DNA of 29,942 nt from Lachnospiraceae bacterium UBA3772 (GCA_002371025.1 DFFQ01000059.1:1-29942); one strand, 5' to 3'; counted from the stretch's first letter, positions 9,815 to 19,100 are shown. A program made the numbers and translations. Notes: a model not told the origin generated them from the sequence alone.

Positions 9815-10408
9815 TTAGTTTTTCTTTATTCCAAGTCTCTCATATGCAAAAGCAAAAAGTGCTCCGCAGACACCACCTACAATATGCGCAAACTGAGATA
9901 TATTATCCTTTGCAAATATTGCTGAATAAACTTCAGATCCAAGGTATATAACCGCCACAAGTATCATGGTAAGCGGAATCTTTCCCTTGGAAAGGCCCGA
10001 ACTTGATACAAGTATTATCATCATAAATACTATTCCACTGGCACCTAAAAGAGCGATGTGAGGGAAGAATATCATATTGATAATTCCAGATACTACTGCT
10101 GTAATAGCAATCATTTCCAGAAGATTTTTGCTGCCATACTTTTCTTCAAGAATAGGTCCTAAAAGAAGAAACAGTGTCATATTGCCTGCAAAATGAGCAA
10201 ATGATGAATGTCCCAGCACATAGCAAAAAAGTCTTATAAACCATGCAACGCTTAATCTGCTTCTATAAACTGAAAAGAACTGATGATTAGCAGCTCCTTT
10301 TGTCATCTGGTTCACAAACAAAACAATAAGTGCCAGCAGAGCAAATGTAAGCACTACAGGTGCATTGTAGGTAATACTTAGTACCGCTTTATTTTTCTTC
10401 GTCTCCAT
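9815..10408 (-). CDS. Rhomboid-family intramembrane serine protease
   Basis: A protein of 197 residues with six or seven predicted membrane segments and the rhomboid active site. LLGASGIVF carries the catalytic Ser (S124), and QFAHIVGGVCGA has the catalytic His (H175) followed by Gly residues for helix packing. HSSFAHFAGN (67-76) is the conserved oxyanion-side motif ending in Asn. The family cleaves membrane proteins within the bilayer; the substrate is unknown. The frame is open to 10444, but I choose ATG 10408 because GGAGGAG lies 7 bases upstream. The gene overlaps the last 20 bases of the alpha-galactosidase gene, so translation is probably coupled, although no functional link to sugar use is evident. 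A terminator follows. Confidence 0.88.
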   Translation of the reverse strand: METKKNKAVLSITYNAPVVLTFALLALIVLFVNQMTKGAANHQFFSVYRSRLSVAWFIRLFCYVLGHSSFAHFAGNMTLFLLLGPILEEKYGSKNLLEMIAITAVVSGIINMIFFPHIALLGASGIVFMMIILVSSSGLSKGKIPLTMILVAVIYLGSEVYSAIFAKDNISQFAHIVGGVCGALFAFAYERLGIKKN

Positions 10409-12788
10409 TATCCAACTCCTCCACAAGATAAATTCTTGATCCAAAATCTGGATAATATCTTACATCATTATTGTAGCCAACGGAAGCAAAAGATGGTTTA
10501 AGATGCACACCTGCATACATAAGTGCACTTCCTGAAGACTTGATATCTTCCAATTCTCCATCCATATGAAACTTCTTTGCCAGCATATTATGGGCAAATG
10601 AATCCGGTCTCACATGCACTGGTGAAACAGCATTTATAAGACTTCCAAAGTCTTTTATATTATACTTTAATGCTCTGTTATAGAAATGATAATCCTTATC
10701 AGGGTCAAGTCCCTTAGGAGTAAATATTGCTGTTTCTGAATTTGGATGAACCAGCATCTGCATCAGCATTCCTGCTGCTTTTTTCTTATCCGGTGAAACC
10801 ACAGTCCACTCCAGCTCATTTCCTGTGAAATTAGCAAGAGCTGTAATATCTGACGCATCCTGATACTTTCTACCTCTGTAGAAATCACCAAAGAAGAATA
10901 ATTCTCTCCACTGCTTATAAAATTCTATATCTGCCTTAATCTGATTTAATTCATCTGCGTAAAGATCAGGGAAATTGTACTCATAACCCAGGACTCCAAA
11001 GGCCGCCACATTAAATCTGGTTTCAAGTGGTGTACGGCGAAGTGTCTGGTGATTTGGAGTTGCAGATACATGACTTGAGATAACCGACATTGGATATCCA
11101 TAACTATAATTTGTCTCAACTTCACTTCTTACAAAGGCGTCAGTATCATCACTGGCCCAGATCTGAGGGAAATAGGACAGAATACCTAAATCAAATCTGT
11201 CTCCTCCCGCAGCACATCCTTCAAAGAGGATCTGTGGGAATTTCTCTGTAAGAGTCTTCATAACTCTGTACATACCCAGCATATATCTATGAGCTACTTC
11301 TCCCTGTCTTTCTTTATCAAGAGAAGCAGAATATACATCTGACATATTTCTGTTCATGTCCCACTTAACATAGGAAATGTCAGCAGAGTCAAACACTTTT
11401 GACATTTTTTCAATTATGTAATCCTGAACTTCTGTTCTTGTAAGATCAAGGAATCTTTCATTTCTTCCTTCTGAATGATCCTTTCCCGGAATTGAAAGAG
11501 ACCAGTCTGGGTGAGCTCTGAAAAGATCACTGTCTTCATTTATCATTTCTGGTTCAACCCAGATACCAAAGTCAAGTCCAAGACGCTTAACTTTATCACA
11601 TAGGCTCTTTAAACCACCTGGAAGTTTCTTTGGATCCGGCTCCCAGTCACCTAAAGCTCTCTTATCATCATTTCTTCCTTTGAACCAGCCATCGTCCATA
11701 ACAAAGAGTTCAATTCCCTCTTCTTTTCCGGCCTTGGCAAGGCGAAGAAGTTTAGATTCGCTGATATCAAAATAGCATGCTTCCCAGCTGTTAAGAAGAA
11801 TTGGTCTTACCTTATCTCTCCACTGTCCTCTTACAATATGTTTTCTTACAAAGCGATGCATATTATGGCTCATTCCTGTGAATCCTTCTGCTGAATATGT
11901 CATTACAGCTTCAGGAGTCTGGAAAGTATCTTTTTTATCAAGAGTCCATTCAAATCCTTCTGGATTTATACCTGATACAAATCTGATCTTTCCGTAAGGA
12001 GAAACCTCTGCAGCACTGTAGTGATTTCCACTATAAATAAGATTAAATCCATAAACATCACCAAAATCTTCTGTGGCATTTCTTCTTGAGATCATGGTAA
12101 ATGGATTTGCTCTGTTTGAAGATACTCCCACATAAGTACTGTTTACTATCTTTCCGGCTTTAAGTGGCATGACAGATTTTTTCATCTCTCTTGTCCAGGC
12201 ACCGGTGAAATTTGTAAAATCGAAATCTCCCGCATCAAGGTCCAGCTGGTTTGACATTATACGTCTTATCTTTACAGTATTTTCACTGTCATTTATTAAT
12301 TCAGCTGATCTTGTTATGACATTCTCTTCTGGATAAACGCTGTATTTTAATACCAATGTGAGATCATAAGCTTTATCCTTAAGAGTGATAAGAAGCGTAC
12401 TTGCATTTCCTTCATCATCATAAGATGATGGCATGCCGCATATCTCTTCTTTATTTTCTTTTATCTCATATTTCTCATATAAGAAATCTGATGTAACTGA
12501 ACCATCTTCATGTGTTAAACATATAAATGGTTCTCTGGCATCACCCTTACCATAAGATGACATTTCAAGTTTCAGATCATCCAAGGTAAAATTCTGATGC
12601 TCTTTATCATAAGAAATACCATTTCCTGGCTGAAATATATGCACTTCTTTAACACCTGCTGCATCCTCTGAAAGTCTTATCTTTCTTCCATAGTAAAGAT
12701 GCGCAAGATGCTTTGTTTCTGTAACCTGAAATGCATATGTAGTTTTTTTTGTTTCAAGAACAAATGTATTACCAAGTTTTTTTATCAT
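10389..12788 (-). CDS. GH36 alpha-galactosidase, cytosolic
   Basis: An enzyme of 799 residues, without a signal peptide, that removes terminal alpha-galactose from melibiose, raffinose, stachyose and similar sugars. The family GH36 layout is complete: an N-terminal beta-supersandwich (to about 325), the catalytic barrel and a C-terminal beta domain (from about 650). Barrel motifs are WEACYFD (335-341), FVMDDGWFKGR (362-372), FGIWVEPEM (407-415), YVKWDMNR (473-480) with nucleophile D477, and IWASDDTDAFVR (543-554) with the acid/base Asp (D547 or D548). The length fits the large tetrameric GH36 group of Firmicutes. Start ATG 12788 has a weak AGGGA site about 7 bases upstream. It follows the GPH symporter gene by 26 bases, so imported alpha-galactosides are probably its substrates. 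Confidence 0.95.
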   Translation of the reverse strand: MIKKLGNTFVLETKKTTYAFQVTETKHLAHLYYGRKIRLSEDAAGVKEVHIFQPGNGISYDKEHQNFTLDDLKLEMSSYGKGDAREPFICLTHEDGSVTSDFLYEKYEIKENKEEICGMPSSYDDEGNASTLLITLKDKAYDLTLVLKYSVYPEENVITRSAELINDSENTVKIRRIMSNQLDLDAGDFDFTNFTGAWTREMKKSVMPLKAGKIVNSTYVGVSSNRANPFTMISRRNATEDFGDVYGFNLIYSGNHYSAAEVSPYGKIRFVSGINPEGFEWTLDKKDTFQTPEAVMTYSAEGFTGMSHNMHRFVRKHIVRGQWRDKVRPILLNSWEACYFDISESKLLRLAKAGKEEGIELFVMDDGWFKGRNDDKRALGDWEPDPKKLPGGLKSLCDKVKRLGLDFGIWVEPEMINEDSDLFRAHPDWSLSIPGKDHSEGRNERFLDLTRTEVQDYIIEKMSKVFDSADISYVKWDMNRNMSDVYSASLDKERQGEVAHRYMLGMYRVMKTLTEKFPQILFEGCAAGGDRFDLGILSYFPQIWASDDTDAFVRSEVETNYSYGYPMSVISSHVSATPNHQTLRRTPLETRFNVAAFGVLGYEYNFPDLYADELNQIKADIEFYKQWRELFFFGDFYRGRKYQDASDITALANFTGNELEWTVVSPDKKKAAGMLMQMLVHPNSETAIFTPKGLDPDKDYHFYNRALKYNIKDFGSLINAVSPVHVRPDSFAHNMLAKKFHMDGELEDIKSSGSALMYAGVHLKPSFASVGYNNDVRYYPDFGSRIYLVEELDNGDEEK

Positions 12789-12814
12789 TTTAGTATCCCT
12801 ATCTTTAATCTATA

Positions 12815-14215
12815 TTATTTTGCTGAGTTTCTTGTCTTTATCTCACTTTCTATCTCAACCATCTTTTCTTCTGTAAGAATAAATCTCTTTCTAAATACCA
12901 TGATGGCAACGATAAGACCGATAACCGGAAGTATTGTCATTGTCATTCTAAGTCCGGTCTTTGACGCTGTGGCAACATTTACTGAGAAATCGATCTTTGC
13001 ATCAGCATCTGATACTTCTGTGCCTGACTTAAGACTGTTAATAGCAAGACACATTGCAGCGATAAATGCAGCAAGTCCTGAAGCAAGTTTTACAACGAAA
13101 GTCTGCATTGAAAAGATTACTGATTCATCTCTTCTGTTATTCTTTAAATCTCCATAGTCAACAGTATTTGCAAGGAAAACTGTTGTAAGAACCTGAAGAA
13201 CACCATTTGCTGCAAATATGAAGAATGCAGGAACGAAAAGTACATATACTTTCTGCATATTTGTAAAAGCGATTCCTAAAAGTACTGCATATCCAATAAT
13301 GGCACTGGCAAGAGTGATGTAGAAGATCTTAATATTTGAGAACTTCTTACGGAGTAAAGGATAAGCAACCATCATAGCAAGAATCTGTATAGCTCCACCA
13401 AACATATTGAAAAGTGTATAGCTGTTATACCAGCCTGTTCCACCGAAATCATATTTGAAGAAGTAGATTACAAGGTTTGATGTAAGATAGATTGATGAAT
13501 TAATAAGGACAATGGCAATAACTATTGTCATAGCCTGATCATTTGAAAGAAGTGACTTAAACATCTGCTTTACAGTAGCTGTTTCCATATTTACGTCTGC
13601 TTCTTCCTTAATATTGATACATGTAATTGTAATAAATACTACGAAAAGTACAGCAACTATAAGAGCAAAATACTTAAAGCCCTTAACTTCATCTGCGCCA
13701 CCGATCATTTTTACAATCATCATAGTAAATATAACAACAAGTGATGAGCCCACACCTGCACAGGATCTGGCGAGAGTTGTAAGTCCTTCACGTTCTTTAC
13801 CAGACTTTGTAAATGCAGGTATCATTGACCAATATGGGATGTCCATCATAGTATAGGTAACGCCCCATAAAACATAAGTTACAGCTGCATAAGCTACAAG
13901 TCCGCTTGGTGAAAGTGACACCGGTGCGGCAAACATCAGATAAAGTATTACTGCATTTGTAAGAGTTCCAATAAATAACCAAGGTCTGAATTTTCCCCAT
14001 TTGGTATTGGTTTTTGCAACAATAACTCCCATGATAGGGTCATTAAAAGCATCAAATATACGGGCAACAAGAAGTATAATACCCATTGCCACTGAACTAA
14101 CTCCAAGTGTATCCTGGAAATAATATAATATATAGCTTGCGGAAAGCATATATACCATATCCTTTCCTATTGCTCCAAGGCCATAAGAAGCCTTTTCTTT
14201 AAAACCTAAATTCAT
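12815..14215 (-). CDS. GPH-family sugar:cation symporter (MelB-like)
   Basis: A transporter of 466 residues with about twelve membrane segments, of the glycoside-pentoside-hexuronide:cation symporter family in the major facilitator superfamily. The N-terminus GFKEKASYGLGAIGKDMVY and the motif FDAFNDPIMGVIVAKT followed by KWGKFRPWL are diagnostic; Asp residues in this region bind the coupling cation and sugar in MelB. A second family motif is LANTVDYGDLKNNRRDESV near residue 365. The frame opens at 14257, but ATG 14215 has GGGAGGGG 5 bases upstream and gives the family's usual start. Its place directly before the GH36 alpha-galactosidase gene points to melibiose or raffinose-type sugars as substrate. 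The cation (Na+, Li+ or H+) cannot be read from sequence. Confidence 0.92.
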   Translation of the reverse strand: MNLGFKEKASYGLGAIGKDMVYMLSASYILYYFQDTLGVSSVAMGIILLVARIFDAFNDPIMGVIVAKTNTKWGKFRPWLFIGTLTNAVILYLMFAAPVSLSPSGLVAYAAVTYVLWGVTYTMMDIPYWSMIPAFTKSGKEREGLTTLARSCAGVGSSLVVIFTMMIVKMIGGADEVKGFKYFALIVAVLFVVFITITCINIKEEADVNMETATVKQMFKSLLSNDQAMTIVIAIVLINSSIYLTSNLVIYFFKYDFGGTGWYNSYTLFNMFGGAIQILAMMVAYPLLRKKFSNIKIFYITLASAIIGYAVLLGIAFTNMQKVYVLFVPAFFIFAANGVLQVLTTVFLANTVDYGDLKNNRRDESVIFSMQTFVVKLASGLAAFIAAMCLAINSLKSGTEVSDADAKIDFSVNVATASKTGLRMTMTILPVIGLIVAIMVFRKRFILTEEKMVEIESEIKTRNSAK

Positions 14216-14234
14216 AAAATCCCCTCCCTGGTTA

Positions 14235-15698
14235 TTACTTTTTAAGACCCATAGCAAGCTTTACTACTTCATAAGCACCGTTATAAAGTCCTAATTCCTT
14301 GTTACGGATTATGTTATTGCACATATCTTTTAATGTAACATTATCATTAAGGAAAAGTTCCACCATCTGAAGTGTATGTGGAATATCTCTTGTTTCAAGA
14401 GTTCCATCTCCTACCTCAGCAGAATGGATTGCTCCCCACATCTCATGTCCTCCAACTCTCTTTATAAAAAGCTTTGGAATTGGATAGAAGGCCAGCTCAC
14501 TTGGTTTTGTAACAAGTACATCTGCACTTCTCATAAGAAGATTTGTACAATAAACTGCTTCAAAGATATTTGAATGATAAAATGCATGAACACCTTTTAC
14601 TTCTCCAGTAAGGGCATCTTCTGCAAATTTAATGGTTCCTGCCCAGTCATCAAAATGCTTTGTTGAAAGGCCCTCAAGGTCTTTGATATCTGCCACAAGG
14701 CTGTCCCAAACCTTTTTGTAATCGCCTACATTTACGTAAAGAGCCGCTTTACCTGATTTTATATAAGGTATTAATTTTTCAATGATAGCCTTAAAGATTT
14801 CTCCCTGAGCACCAGCTCCACCAATAGTAAGGAGAAATCTCATAGGTGCTTTTGATTTTTTTCTTTCAATTCTTCTTTCACAGTCAATTTCAATATTTCT
14901 TACCAGTTCATCATCAACATAATGACCTGTATAGATAATATCTTTTTCCGGCATAGGATTATTAACCTTGTTCTTATTAAAACCATTAAGAACACGGTAT
15001 CCCTGATATGCATAATGTGTCTGGATAGTATGAACTGATCCTTCCGCAAGATGCAGCGCCATAGGCCAGTTATCAGGAATCGCATTTACTACATATTTCA
15101 TACCCGCATGTATCGCAGCCTGAGCTGGCCATACATGAGTACCTATAACAGGAATATCCTTAGGTACATTTTTAAAAACCGGAGCCATAAGTTCTGCATT
15201 TTTCTGGTCTGCAGCATTATATGAGAGCTGTCTGAAACCCTCATAATTTATAGGCTCCCAAACAAATTTATTAAACAATTTGCTCTTTTGTGAGAGTCTT
15301 GATCCAAGTGAATAAAGATCGTTCTGAGCTGATATTACCTTTGTGCAGGTGGTTTCAGGATAAGAATTAAGGTCCATCCAATATGGCTGATATCCTAAAG
15401 CATGGGCACAAGATGCCATAGCCATTGATATTCTGTAATGGCCAAATCCCATACGGATATTGCCAACTATAATACCTTTCTCCATATCAAAACCAGCCTG
15501 ATCTTCTTTCTTAACCAGGCTTACATTTCTAACTCCAAGTGAATTTCCTATATATGGATTCTCCTCAGTATATGCAGGGTAGTCACATCCGGAATCATCA
15601 CCAAATTTCTTTATATACTTATTCTTTGATCTGACAGCCTTTTTATATGTGCTGTTTTTCATCTCATTACCGAATATAATCTTTGAACGCTCAATCAT
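14235..15698 (-). CDS. Glycosyltransferase-like protein of unknown function
   Basis: A soluble protein of 487 residues whose family I cannot name with certainty. Residues 74-95 (KGIIVGNIRMGFGHYRISMA) resemble the glycine-rich first loop of GT-B enzymes such as MurG or MGDG synthase. A second half starts with RFLLTIGGAGAQGE near residue 297. Near 405, RSADVLVTKPSELAFYPIPK resembles the nucleotide-sugar-binding region of GT-B folds. There is no signal peptide or membrane segment. Start ATG 15698 has GGAGG 9 bases upstream. The gene lies between tetR and the GPH symporter gene (17 and 19 bases), so it belongs to the alpha-galactoside operon. It may act on a galactoside or glycolipid, or be a sugar-binding relative without transferase activity. 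Confidence 0.7.
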   Translation of the reverse strand: MIERSKIIFGNEMKNSTYKKAVRSKNKYIKKFGDDSGCDYPAYTEENPYIGNSLGVRNVSLVKKEDQAGFDMEKGIIVGNIRMGFGHYRISMAMASCAHALGYQPYWMDLNSYPETTCTKVISAQNDLYSLGSRLSQKSKLFNKFVWEPINYEGFRQLSYNAADQKNAELMAPVFKNVPKDIPVIGTHVWPAQAAIHAGMKYVVNAIPDNWPMALHLAEGSVHTIQTHYAYQGYRVLNGFNKNKVNNPMPEKDIIYTGHYVDDELVRNIEIDCERRIERKKSKAPMRFLLTIGGAGAQGEIFKAIIEKLIPYIKSGKAALYVNVGDYKKVWDSLVADIKDLEGLSTKHFDDWAGTIKFAEDALTGEVKGVHAFYHSNIFEAVYCTNLLMRSADVLVTKPSELAFYPIPKLFIKRVGGHEMWGAIHSAEVGDGTLETRDIPHTLQMVELFLNDNVTLKDMCNNIIRNKELGLYNGAYEVVKLAMGLKK

Positions 15699-15715
15699 CT
15701 TGCTTATCCTCCCGA

Positions 15716-16288
15716 TTACTCTACTGGTTTAATACCTTCTACTAATATCTCTGTAACGTCATTTAATGCGGTCTGATATGAAATGCCATTTTCCTTAAGG
15801 AAATCATCCTGGAAGAATCTTTCAAGAGACGCCTGGAACATAGACTTAAATAACTGAACATTTAAATCCTTTCTGATAGAACCTTCCTTGATTCCCTTAT
15901 TGATAAGGTTAAGTGTAGGATCCCATCCTGTTTCTAATCTCTCTCTTACTTTTTCATATACAGAAGGGAATTTAGCTCTGATAAGCGCAAGATCTCTGAA
16001 ATTAACATTTGCATAAGCATCTGGAAAAACTCCTAAAAGTTTCTTTAACTTATCAAGTGTGCTAAGACTTCCATCACGAAGCACTTCGCTCTCACTTTCT
16101 TTAATTGAATTAAAGAGATAATCTACAGCCATAAGAAATATTTCTTCTTTTCCGTTAAATACTGTATAGATGGTCTTTTTACTCATTTTGAGTTCCTTTG
16201 CCAGATCATCCATTGTAAATTTAACACCTTTCTGGTTGTAAACTATAAGAGCTCCCGCAAGTACTTTCTCTCTTAATTCTCTTCCCAT
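15716..16288 (-). CDS. TetR-family transcriptional regulator
   Basis: A regulator of 190 residues. The N-terminal helix-turn-helix (residues about 5-50: FTMDDLAKELKMSKKTIYTV followed by FNGKEEIF) is typical TetR. The C-terminal 140 residues are a helical ligand-binding and dimer domain without a recognisable ligand signature. Start ATG 16288 has GGAG 9 bases upstream. It is the first gene of the operon that continues with a glycosyltransferase-like protein, a GPH symporter and alpha-galactosidase, and is likely an autorepressor that also controls those genes. Inverted repeats of GAAAC half-sites on both sides of its promoter are the obvious candidate operators. TetR control of a sugar operon is less usual than LacI or AraC control. 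Confidence 0.9.
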   Translation of the reverse strand: MGRELREKVLAGALIVYNQKGVKFTMDDLAKELKMSKKTIYTVFNGKEEIFLMAVDYLFNSIKESESEVLRDGSLSTLDKLKKLLGVFPDAYANVNFRDLALIRAKFPSVYEKVRERLETGWDPTLNLINKGIKEGSIRKDLNVQLFKSMFQASLERFFQDDFLKENGISYQTALNDVTEILVEGIKPVE

Positions 16289-16334
16289 ATTTGCACTCTC
16301 CTTTAGTATGTATATTTGTGGCGTATTACTTCTC

Positions 16335-16375
16335 AGTTTCCCAAAAAGAAACTAGTTTTCGTCTTTTTAGTTTCT
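16335..16375. promoter_or_regulatory. Candidate TetR operators downstream of the promoter
   Basis: Two overlapping inverted repeats share one half-site. AGTTTC (16335-16340) and GAAACT (16348-16353) are 7 bases apart. AGAAACTA (16347-16354) and TAGTTTCT (16368-16375) are a perfect 8-bp pair 13 bases apart. They lie at the expected transcription start of tetR, where a bound repressor would block it. Confidence 0.6.
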
Positions 16376-16383
16376 GTAATTTT

Positions 16384-16412
16384 ATAATATAACACCTTAA
16401 CTAACCTAACAA
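16384..16412 (-). promoter_or_regulatory. Promoter of the tetR/alpha-galactoside operon
   Basis: On the minus strand, -35 TTGTTA (16407-16412) and -10 TATTAT (16384-16389) are 17 bases apart. The start would fall near 16377, giving a leader of about 90 bases that contains the candidate operators. Confidence 0.65.
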
Positions 16413-16438
16413 GAAACCATTTAAACAATATTGGTTTC
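16413..16438. promoter_or_regulatory. Candidate TetR operator upstream of the -35
   Basis: GAAACCA (16413-16419) and TGGTTTC (16432-16438) form a perfect 7-bp inverted repeat with a 12-base spacer. It touches the -35 box and uses the same GAAAC core as the downstream repeats. Confidence 0.55.
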
Positions 16439-16556
16439 GTTTTTTTGTGCAATATGACAAAGCATTCAAAATATATTCACTTATCTTATACAATATCACA
16501 AATCCAGTGAAAACATGTGATATATTCAGCCTAAAATAAATCGAAAAAACGCCAAA

Positions 16557-16593
16557 AAAAGTGTCTGGTTTCTTACTAAATCCAGACACTTTT
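16557..16593 (-). terminator. Terminator of lon
   Basis: AAAAGTGTCTGG (16557-16568) pairs with CCAGACACTTT (16582-16592) across a 13-base loop. On the minus strand the stem is followed by seven T residues. It lies 35 bases after the lon stop. The rest of 16439-16556 is AT-rich DNA in which I see no gene. Confidence 0.9.
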
Positions 16594-16627
16594 GTTTACA
16601 CGTTAGATATTCAGTTTCCTGCGATGA

Positions 16628-18898
16628 TCATTTCAGTCCTAAATCAGAAAGAACATCTGTTATCTTTTTAATAGAAACTATCTCTAATTTTTCCTTTACT
16701 TCATCAGGAACATCTTCCAGGTCTTCTTTATTCTTATCTGGTATAAATACCTTCTTTACGCCAGCTCTTGTTGCTGCCATAAGCTTTTCGGTAAGTCCCC
16801 CTATCGGCATTACATAACCCCTGAGGCTGACTTCTCCAGTCATAGCAATATGTGGATCTACTTTTTTCTTTGTAAAAAGTGAAGTAAGAGCCGTTACTAT
16901 GGTAATTCCCGCTGAAGGACCATCCTTTGGAACAGCTCCTTCCGGTACATGGATATGAATATCTTGTTTTTCTATATCTTTTGTTTCTTCAGGGAACATT
17001 CCTCTTACTATTGTAAGTGCGATCTCCACTGATTCTCTCATTACATCCCCAAGCTGACCTGTAATGATTATCTTACCCTGGCCTTTTACTTTTTTAGTCT
17101 CAATATAAAGAATCTCGCCGCCTGCTTCTGTCCATGCAAGTCCAGTAACTATTCCCGGAACTGCGCTGTTTGGAACTTCTTCTCTTATTATTCCACGTCT
17201 TCCAAGATACTCATGCAGCATATCCGGTTTAACAGAGATTTTTTCTTCTCCCTTTACTATCTTTACAGCCGCATATCTCATTACATCATCTATTCTCTTT
17301 TTAAGGCCTCTTACTCCTGCCTCAGCAGTATAATCAGAAATGAGCTTTCTTATGGCTGTATCAGTTAAGCTCAACTGTTTTTTCTTAAGACCAGCCATTT
17401 TCATAGCCTTTGGAACAAGGTGTTTCTTTGCGATATTAAATTTATCTACTGCTGTATATCCTGAAAAATTAATCACTTCCATTCTGTTAAGAAGCGGCTC
17501 AGGTATGGTTCCCAGTGAATTTGCAGTACATATAAAGAATACATCTGAAAGGTCATATGGCACATTCATATAATGATCAGTAAAGCTGAAATTCTGCTCC
17601 GGATCCAGCACTTCAAGAAGTGCACTTGCCGGATCACCACTGAAATCATGGACAAGCTTATCAACTTCATCAAGTACCATAACAGGATTTGAAGATCCTG
17701 CCTGTTTTATCCCTTCCATAATACGTCCCGGCATAGCTCCTATATAAGTTCTTCTATGCCCTCTTATCTCTGCCTCATCTCTGATACCACCAAGAGATAT
17801 TCTTACATATTTTCTTCCTAAAGCTTCAGCAATACTCTGTCCTATACTTGTTTTTCCTGTTCCAGGAGGTCCAACAAAAAGTAAAATGGAACCTGACTGC
17901 TTTTTATTAAGGGCCATAACAGCCAGCTGCTGGATTATCCTGTCTTTTACTTTCTTTAATCCATAATGATCTTTATCAAGGACTTCCTCCGCCTTAATAA
18001 GATCTATCTCTGGTGATTCTGCCTTTTTCCAATCAAGGCTTGTGGCAAAATCCAGATAATCATAGAGCATTCCATATTCATGACCATCCTGTCCTTCATG
18101 TTTCATTCTGTTAAGAACCTTCTCAGCCTCTTTACGAGCCTGTTCATTCATACCAGATTCTTCTATCTTCTTCTGAAACATTCTAACATCAGATATATTT
18201 TCCGGATGCATCTCATCTAACTGCTTCTGAAGTATATCTATCTGTTTCTTTAATGCACTTTCACGATAGATACTTTCATTTGCCTTTTGCTGCTCATCCT
18301 CAGCTTCATTATGGACTTTTGCCATTTCCATAAATTCGTAAGCTATATTCTCAATATAATCAAATCTTTCTTTTTCCGAATCTATCTCCACAATCTTATA
18401 TTTTTCTTCTGGAGTGATGACAAAATAACTAGACATTGAACAGCATAATTCATTCATGTTTTTCCAATGGATCATAAATGATCTGGCCCAGAGTCCCCAC
18501 TGATATTGCTGTATAAATTTAAGATATTCACTCTTTACCTTATCAAATCTCTCACCGGCTTCTTCCTGAGAGATATCTTTAGTCTCAGGTCTTAACTCAA
18601 CTCTCGCATCAAAGATCCCATCTTTGTCTTTTTCACAGCTTACTATTGTTACTCTTTCCTTAGTAACTATCTTTATATCCCTCTCGGCATCAACAATCTC
18701 TACAACTGCCTTGACACCGATTTCACTTATATCACTTGGTTTTACTTCTTTTGATTCGACATCTGACTTTAATATACCAAATACTATTTCCTCCCCCTCT
18801 TTAAAGTCACTGGTATGCCATTCATCTACTATTTCTTTCTTAAAATAGAAGGTTACATCAGGTAGTATTATAACATCATATAAAGGAATTAATTTCAT
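16628..18898 (-). CDS. lon: ATP-dependent Lon protease
   Basis: Lon (peptidase S16), 756 residues, degrades misfolded and regulatory proteins in the cytosol. Domains in order are the N-terminal LON substrate-binding domain (to about 190), a coiled-coil linker (200-270), the AAA+ module with P-loop GPPGTGKT (343-350) and Walker B MVLDEVDK, and the C-terminal protease. The catalytic dyad is Ser662 in KDGPSAG and Lys705 in GGLTEKLMAA. The 43-residue gap between them is the same as in E. coli Lon. The frame begins at 18916, but ATG 18898 has GAGGT 7 bases upstream and gives MKLIPLYDVIILPDVTFYF, the expected start. It has its own promoter and terminator and is divergent from the HD-GYP gene. No CIRCE-type operator is visible. 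Confidence 0.96.
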   Translation of the reverse strand: MKLIPLYDVIILPDVTFYFKKEIVDEWHTSDFKEGEEIVFGILKSDVESKEVKPSDISEIGVKAVVEIVDAERDIKIVTKERVTIVSCEKDKDGIFDARVELRPETKDISQEEAGERFDKVKSEYLKFIQQYQWGLWARSFMIHWKNMNELCCSMSSYFVITPEEKYKIVEIDSEKERFDYIENIAYEFMEMAKVHNEAEDEQQKANESIYRESALKKQIDILQKQLDEMHPENISDVRMFQKKIEESGMNEQARKEAEKVLNRMKHEGQDGHEYGMLYDYLDFATSLDWKKAESPEIDLIKAEEVLDKDHYGLKKVKDRIIQQLAVMALNKKQSGSILLFVGPPGTGKTSIGQSIAEALGRKYVRISLGGIRDEAEIRGHRRTYIGAMPGRIMEGIKQAGSSNPVMVLDEVDKLVHDFSGDPASALLEVLDPEQNFSFTDHYMNVPYDLSDVFFICTANSLGTIPEPLLNRMEVINFSGYTAVDKFNIAKKHLVPKAMKMAGLKKKQLSLTDTAIRKLISDYTAEAGVRGLKKRIDDVMRYAAVKIVKGEEKISVKPDMLHEYLGRRGIIREEVPNSAVPGIVTGLAWTEAGGEILYIETKKVKGQGKIIITGQLGDVMRESVEIALTIVRGMFPEETKDIEKQDIHIHVPEGAVPKDGPSAGITIVTALTSLFTKKKVDPHIAMTGEVSLRGYVMPIGGLTEKLMAATRAGVKKVFIPDKNKEDLEDVPDEVKEKLEIVSIKKITDVLSDLGLK

Positions 18899-18950
18899 AG
18901 CGTCTACCTCATTCAATAATAAAAATCATTTCAGTCTTTTCTATATAAAT

Positions 18951-18978
18951 ATTATAAGGCAAATATATCAAAAGTCAA
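18951..18978 (-). promoter_or_regulatory. Promoter of lon
   Basis: On the minus strand, -35 TTGACT (18973-18978) and a perfect -10 TATAAT (18951-18956) are 16 bases apart. The start would be near 18944, about 45 bases before the lon ATG. Confidence 0.75.
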
Positions 18979-19025
18979 AAAGCATTATTCCGTCAATTGC
19001 CTATTTTATGGTACATTGGAACTTC

Positions 19026-19054
19026 TTTACATATACTTAATATTTTGGTATCAT
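19026..19054 (+). promoter_or_regulatory. Promoter of the HD-GYP gene
   Basis: -35 TTTACA (19026-19031) and -10 TATCAT (19049-19054) are 17 bases apart on the plus strand, about 40 bases before the start codon. The lon and HD-GYP promoters are back to back with about 50 bases between their -35 boxes. Confidence 0.6.
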
Positions 19055-19100
19055 TTAGGTGTGAAAATAGCTTTATGGGACGCATTATAAAGGATGAGTT

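Noticed and set aside
16439..16556. Small gene between tetR and lon
   Set aside because: The only frame there is short, AT-rich, overlaps the operator region and has no ribosome binding site.
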